A DNA stretch of 8,277 nucleotides from NCBI RefSeq assembly GCF_003478505.1, contig NZ_QUFI01000060.1, forward strand, positions 1-8,277, given 5' to 3'. The notes under the pieces were generated by a model, which saw only the letters and a program-made list of their open reading frames with translations, had not been told where the DNA came from and did no database searches. A program made the translations under genes and the position numbers. Positions 6,892 to 8,277 of the stretch are shown here, piece by piece. Positions within the stretch are counted from its first letter, which is position 1, and each line of letters starts with the position of its first letter. Origin of the DNA: Clostridium sp. AF27-2AA. Its GTDB lineage: Bacteria; Bacillota; Clostridia; Lachnospirales; Lachnospiraceae.

Positions 6892-6920
6892 TTGGAAGAT
6901 AATATCGTTTGTGTTAAAAT
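6892..6920 (+). promoter_or_regulatory. Promoter of the NhaC-family antiporter gene
   Basis: TTGGAA (6892-6897) and TAAAAT (6915-6920) are separated by exactly 17 bp, and the -10 is extended by TG at 6912-6913 (TGTTAAAAT). The -35 matches the sigma-A consensus at 4 of 6 positions and the -10 at 5 of 6. A-rich DNA at 6858-6885 could act as an UP element. Transcription would start near 6927, leaving a leader of about 30 nt, too short for a riboswitch. Confidence 0.7.
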
Positions 6921-6956
6921 ACCCATAATTCCCCATTTATACAAAGGAGTGTTTTT

Positions 6957-8246
6957 ATGGAAACCATTACCCTGGGTCTTTTTTCCCTCATTCTGGTAGT
7001 CTGCCTTCTTTTCAGGCTTCCTACCCTGTATGCCCTCTTTGCCGGGCTCATCCTCTTTTGTGCCTATGCCGCCAAAAAAGGAAATTCTCCAAAAAAGATT
7101 GTTTCAATGCTCTGCGCCGGTGTCCTCACAGCGAAAAATATCCTGATCGTGTTTCTCCTGATCGGTATGATGACCGCCCTCTGGCGGGCCTGTGGCACCA
7201 TTCCCTACATCATCTGCCATGCGGCAAAGCTGCTGCGCCCGGAAGTCATCCTGCTGGTATCCTTCCTTTTAAACTGCGGGATTTCCGTGCTGACCGGAAC
7301 CTCCTTCGGCACGGCTGCCACCATCGGCGTGATCTGCATGAGCATGGGCGTTTCTGAAGGAGCAAATCCGCTGCTTCTCGGCGGTGCCATTCTCTCCGGC
7401 GCATTCTTCGGAGACCGCTGTTCTCCTTTTTCCACCAGCGCGCTTTTAGTCAGTGAGCTGACCAAAACCAGCATCTTCGACAACATCAGAAACATGGTCC
7501 GCAGTGCATGGCTGCCATTTCTTCTTACCTGCGCCCTGTACGGCGTACTGGGATTTCAGCTGCACAGCCAGAATGCCCAGGCCGACTTAACCTCCCTGTT
7601 CGGACGTGAGGTAGCACTCCATCCGGCGGCGCTTTTACCGGCCATTGTCATTTTCGCGCTTGCGCTGATGCGGGTTCCGGTCAAATACGCCATGCTTGCC
7701 AGCATCCTGACCTCTCTTGGTGTCGGATTCGCGGTCCAGCATTTTTCCCTGTCTGAGCTGCCCGGACTGCTTCTTACCGGCTACCATGCCGCAGATCCGC
7801 AGGCAGCAGCCTTTTTGGACGGCGGCGGCATCAGCTCCATGGTGAAGGTCGCTGCCATCGTGTGCATTTCCTCATCCTACGCAGGCATCTTCCAGAGTAC
7901 CGGACTCTTGGACGGACTGAAGGCCGGACTGTTAAAGCTTGGAAAACGGATCACGCCGTTTGGCGCTATTTTGCTGGCTTCGATTTGTACCTCCATGATT
8001 GCCTGCAACCAGACTCTGTCCATCATGCTGACGGACCAGCTCGGCAGCGAGCTGGAACCCGATGCCCACCGCATGGCCCTGGATCTGGAGAATTCTGCTG
8101 TACTCGTGGCCCCGATGATTCCCTGGTCCATCGCAGGTGCCGTGCCATTGGCAACTGTCGGCGCCCCCATCACCAGTATCTTTGCATCGTTTTTCCTGTA
8201 TCTGGTACCGGTCTGTTATCTGATTCACTCCATAACAAAAATTTAA
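6957..8246 (+). CDS. NhaC-family Na+/H+ antiporter-like membrane protein
   Basis: Integral membrane protein of 429 aa with roughly 10-12 hydrophobic helices from residue 5 to the C-terminus. It resembles the NhaC family, whose studied members exchange Na+ for H+, with some relatives moving organic substrates. Supporting motifs are GTSFGTAATIGV (114-125), ILSGAFFGDRCSPFS (145-159), GGGISSMVKVAA (289-300), NQTLSIMLTDQL (351-362) and ENSAVLVAPMIPWSIAGA (378-395). The ATG start has AAAGGAG (6943-6949) 7 nt upstream and a good promoter. The gene stands alone on the plus strand, divergent from degV. One point is unusual: after GDRCSPFS the sequence reads TSALLV, where as I recall classical NhaC proteins have an aspartate-containing SDTTNL. 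The transported ion or solute is therefore uncertain. Length is slightly below the usual 450-480 aa, but both ends look complete. Confidence 0.88.
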   Translation: METITLGLFSLILVVCLLFRLPTLYALFAGLILFCAYAAKKGNSPKKIVSMLCAGVLTAKNILIVFLLIGMMTALWRACGTIPYIICHAAKLLRPEVILLVSFLLNCGISVLTGTSFGTAATIGVICMSMGVSEGANPLLLGGAILSGAFFGDRCSPFSTSALLVSELTKTSIFDNIRNMVRSAWLPFLLTCALYGVLGFQLHSQNAQADLTSLFGREVALHPAALLPAIVIFALALMRVPVKYAMLASILTSLGVGFAVQHFSLSELPGLLLTGYHAADPQAAAFLDGGGISSMVKVAAIVCISSSYAGIFQSTGLLDGLKAGLLKLGKRITPFGAILLASICTSMIACNQTLSIMLTDQLGSELEPDAHRMALDLENSAVLVAPMIPWSIAGAVPLATVGAPITSIFASFFLYLVPVCYLIHSITKI

Positions 8247-8277
8247 GAGCAATACCAATATAGGTCCGAAGCCGGTA

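Noticed and set aside
8253..8277. Start of a terminator hairpin after the antiporter gene
   Set aside because: Only a 3-bp CCG/CGG stem can be formed before the window ends; not supportable.

Overview
The window reads as chromosomal DNA from a Gram-positive anaerobe of the class Clostridia, most likely family Lachnospiraceae (Blautia/Dorea/Roseburia-like). This rests on four things: strong AGGAGG-type ribosome binding sites, a GerM-type (GerMN domain) lipoprotein, a DegV protein of the clostridial type, and protein sequences that resemble Lachnospiraceae versions I know. Base composition is moderately GC-rich by eye. I see no mobile element, CRISPR array, rRNA or tRNA, so this looks like ordinary core chromosome rather than an accessory island.

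Layout. Four genes on the minus strand, read right to left, form a tight apparent operon: a DegV/FakB-family fatty-acid-binding protein (5829-6725), a membrane sensor histidine kinase (4388-5839, overlapping degV by 11 bp), a lipoprotein with two GerMN domains (3408-4376, 11 bp after the kinase) and a full-length ComEC/Rec2 DNA-uptake channel (671-3442, or 671-3406 with the best-placed start). After a 183 bp gap with a possible promoter comes a small minus-strand gene of unknown function (77-487). On the plus strand, divergent from degV across a 231 bp intergenic region, lies an NhaC-family antiporter (6957-8246) with a convincing promoter. Bases 1-76 lie downstream of the small gene; they are AT-rich and hold a short T-tract but no hairpin I can support. 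Bases 8247-8277 follow the antiporter and are too short to judge.

How they may work together. The kinase and the GerMN lipoprotein act at the outer face of the membrane and resemble the MtrB-LpqB sensor/lipoprotein pairing of Actinobacteria. No response regulator is encoded here. DegV proteins hand fatty acids to fatty acid kinase, which links this end of the operon to membrane lipid supply. ComEC carries single-stranded DNA across the membrane. The common theme is the cell envelope, but joint function is inferred from spacing and overlap only.

The most unusual point is the start of comEC. A textbook AGGAGG lies 8 nt before an ATC codon where an ATG would be expected. The only in-frame conventional start upstream is a TTG with no visible ribosome binding site. 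I found no clear new multi-gene system.
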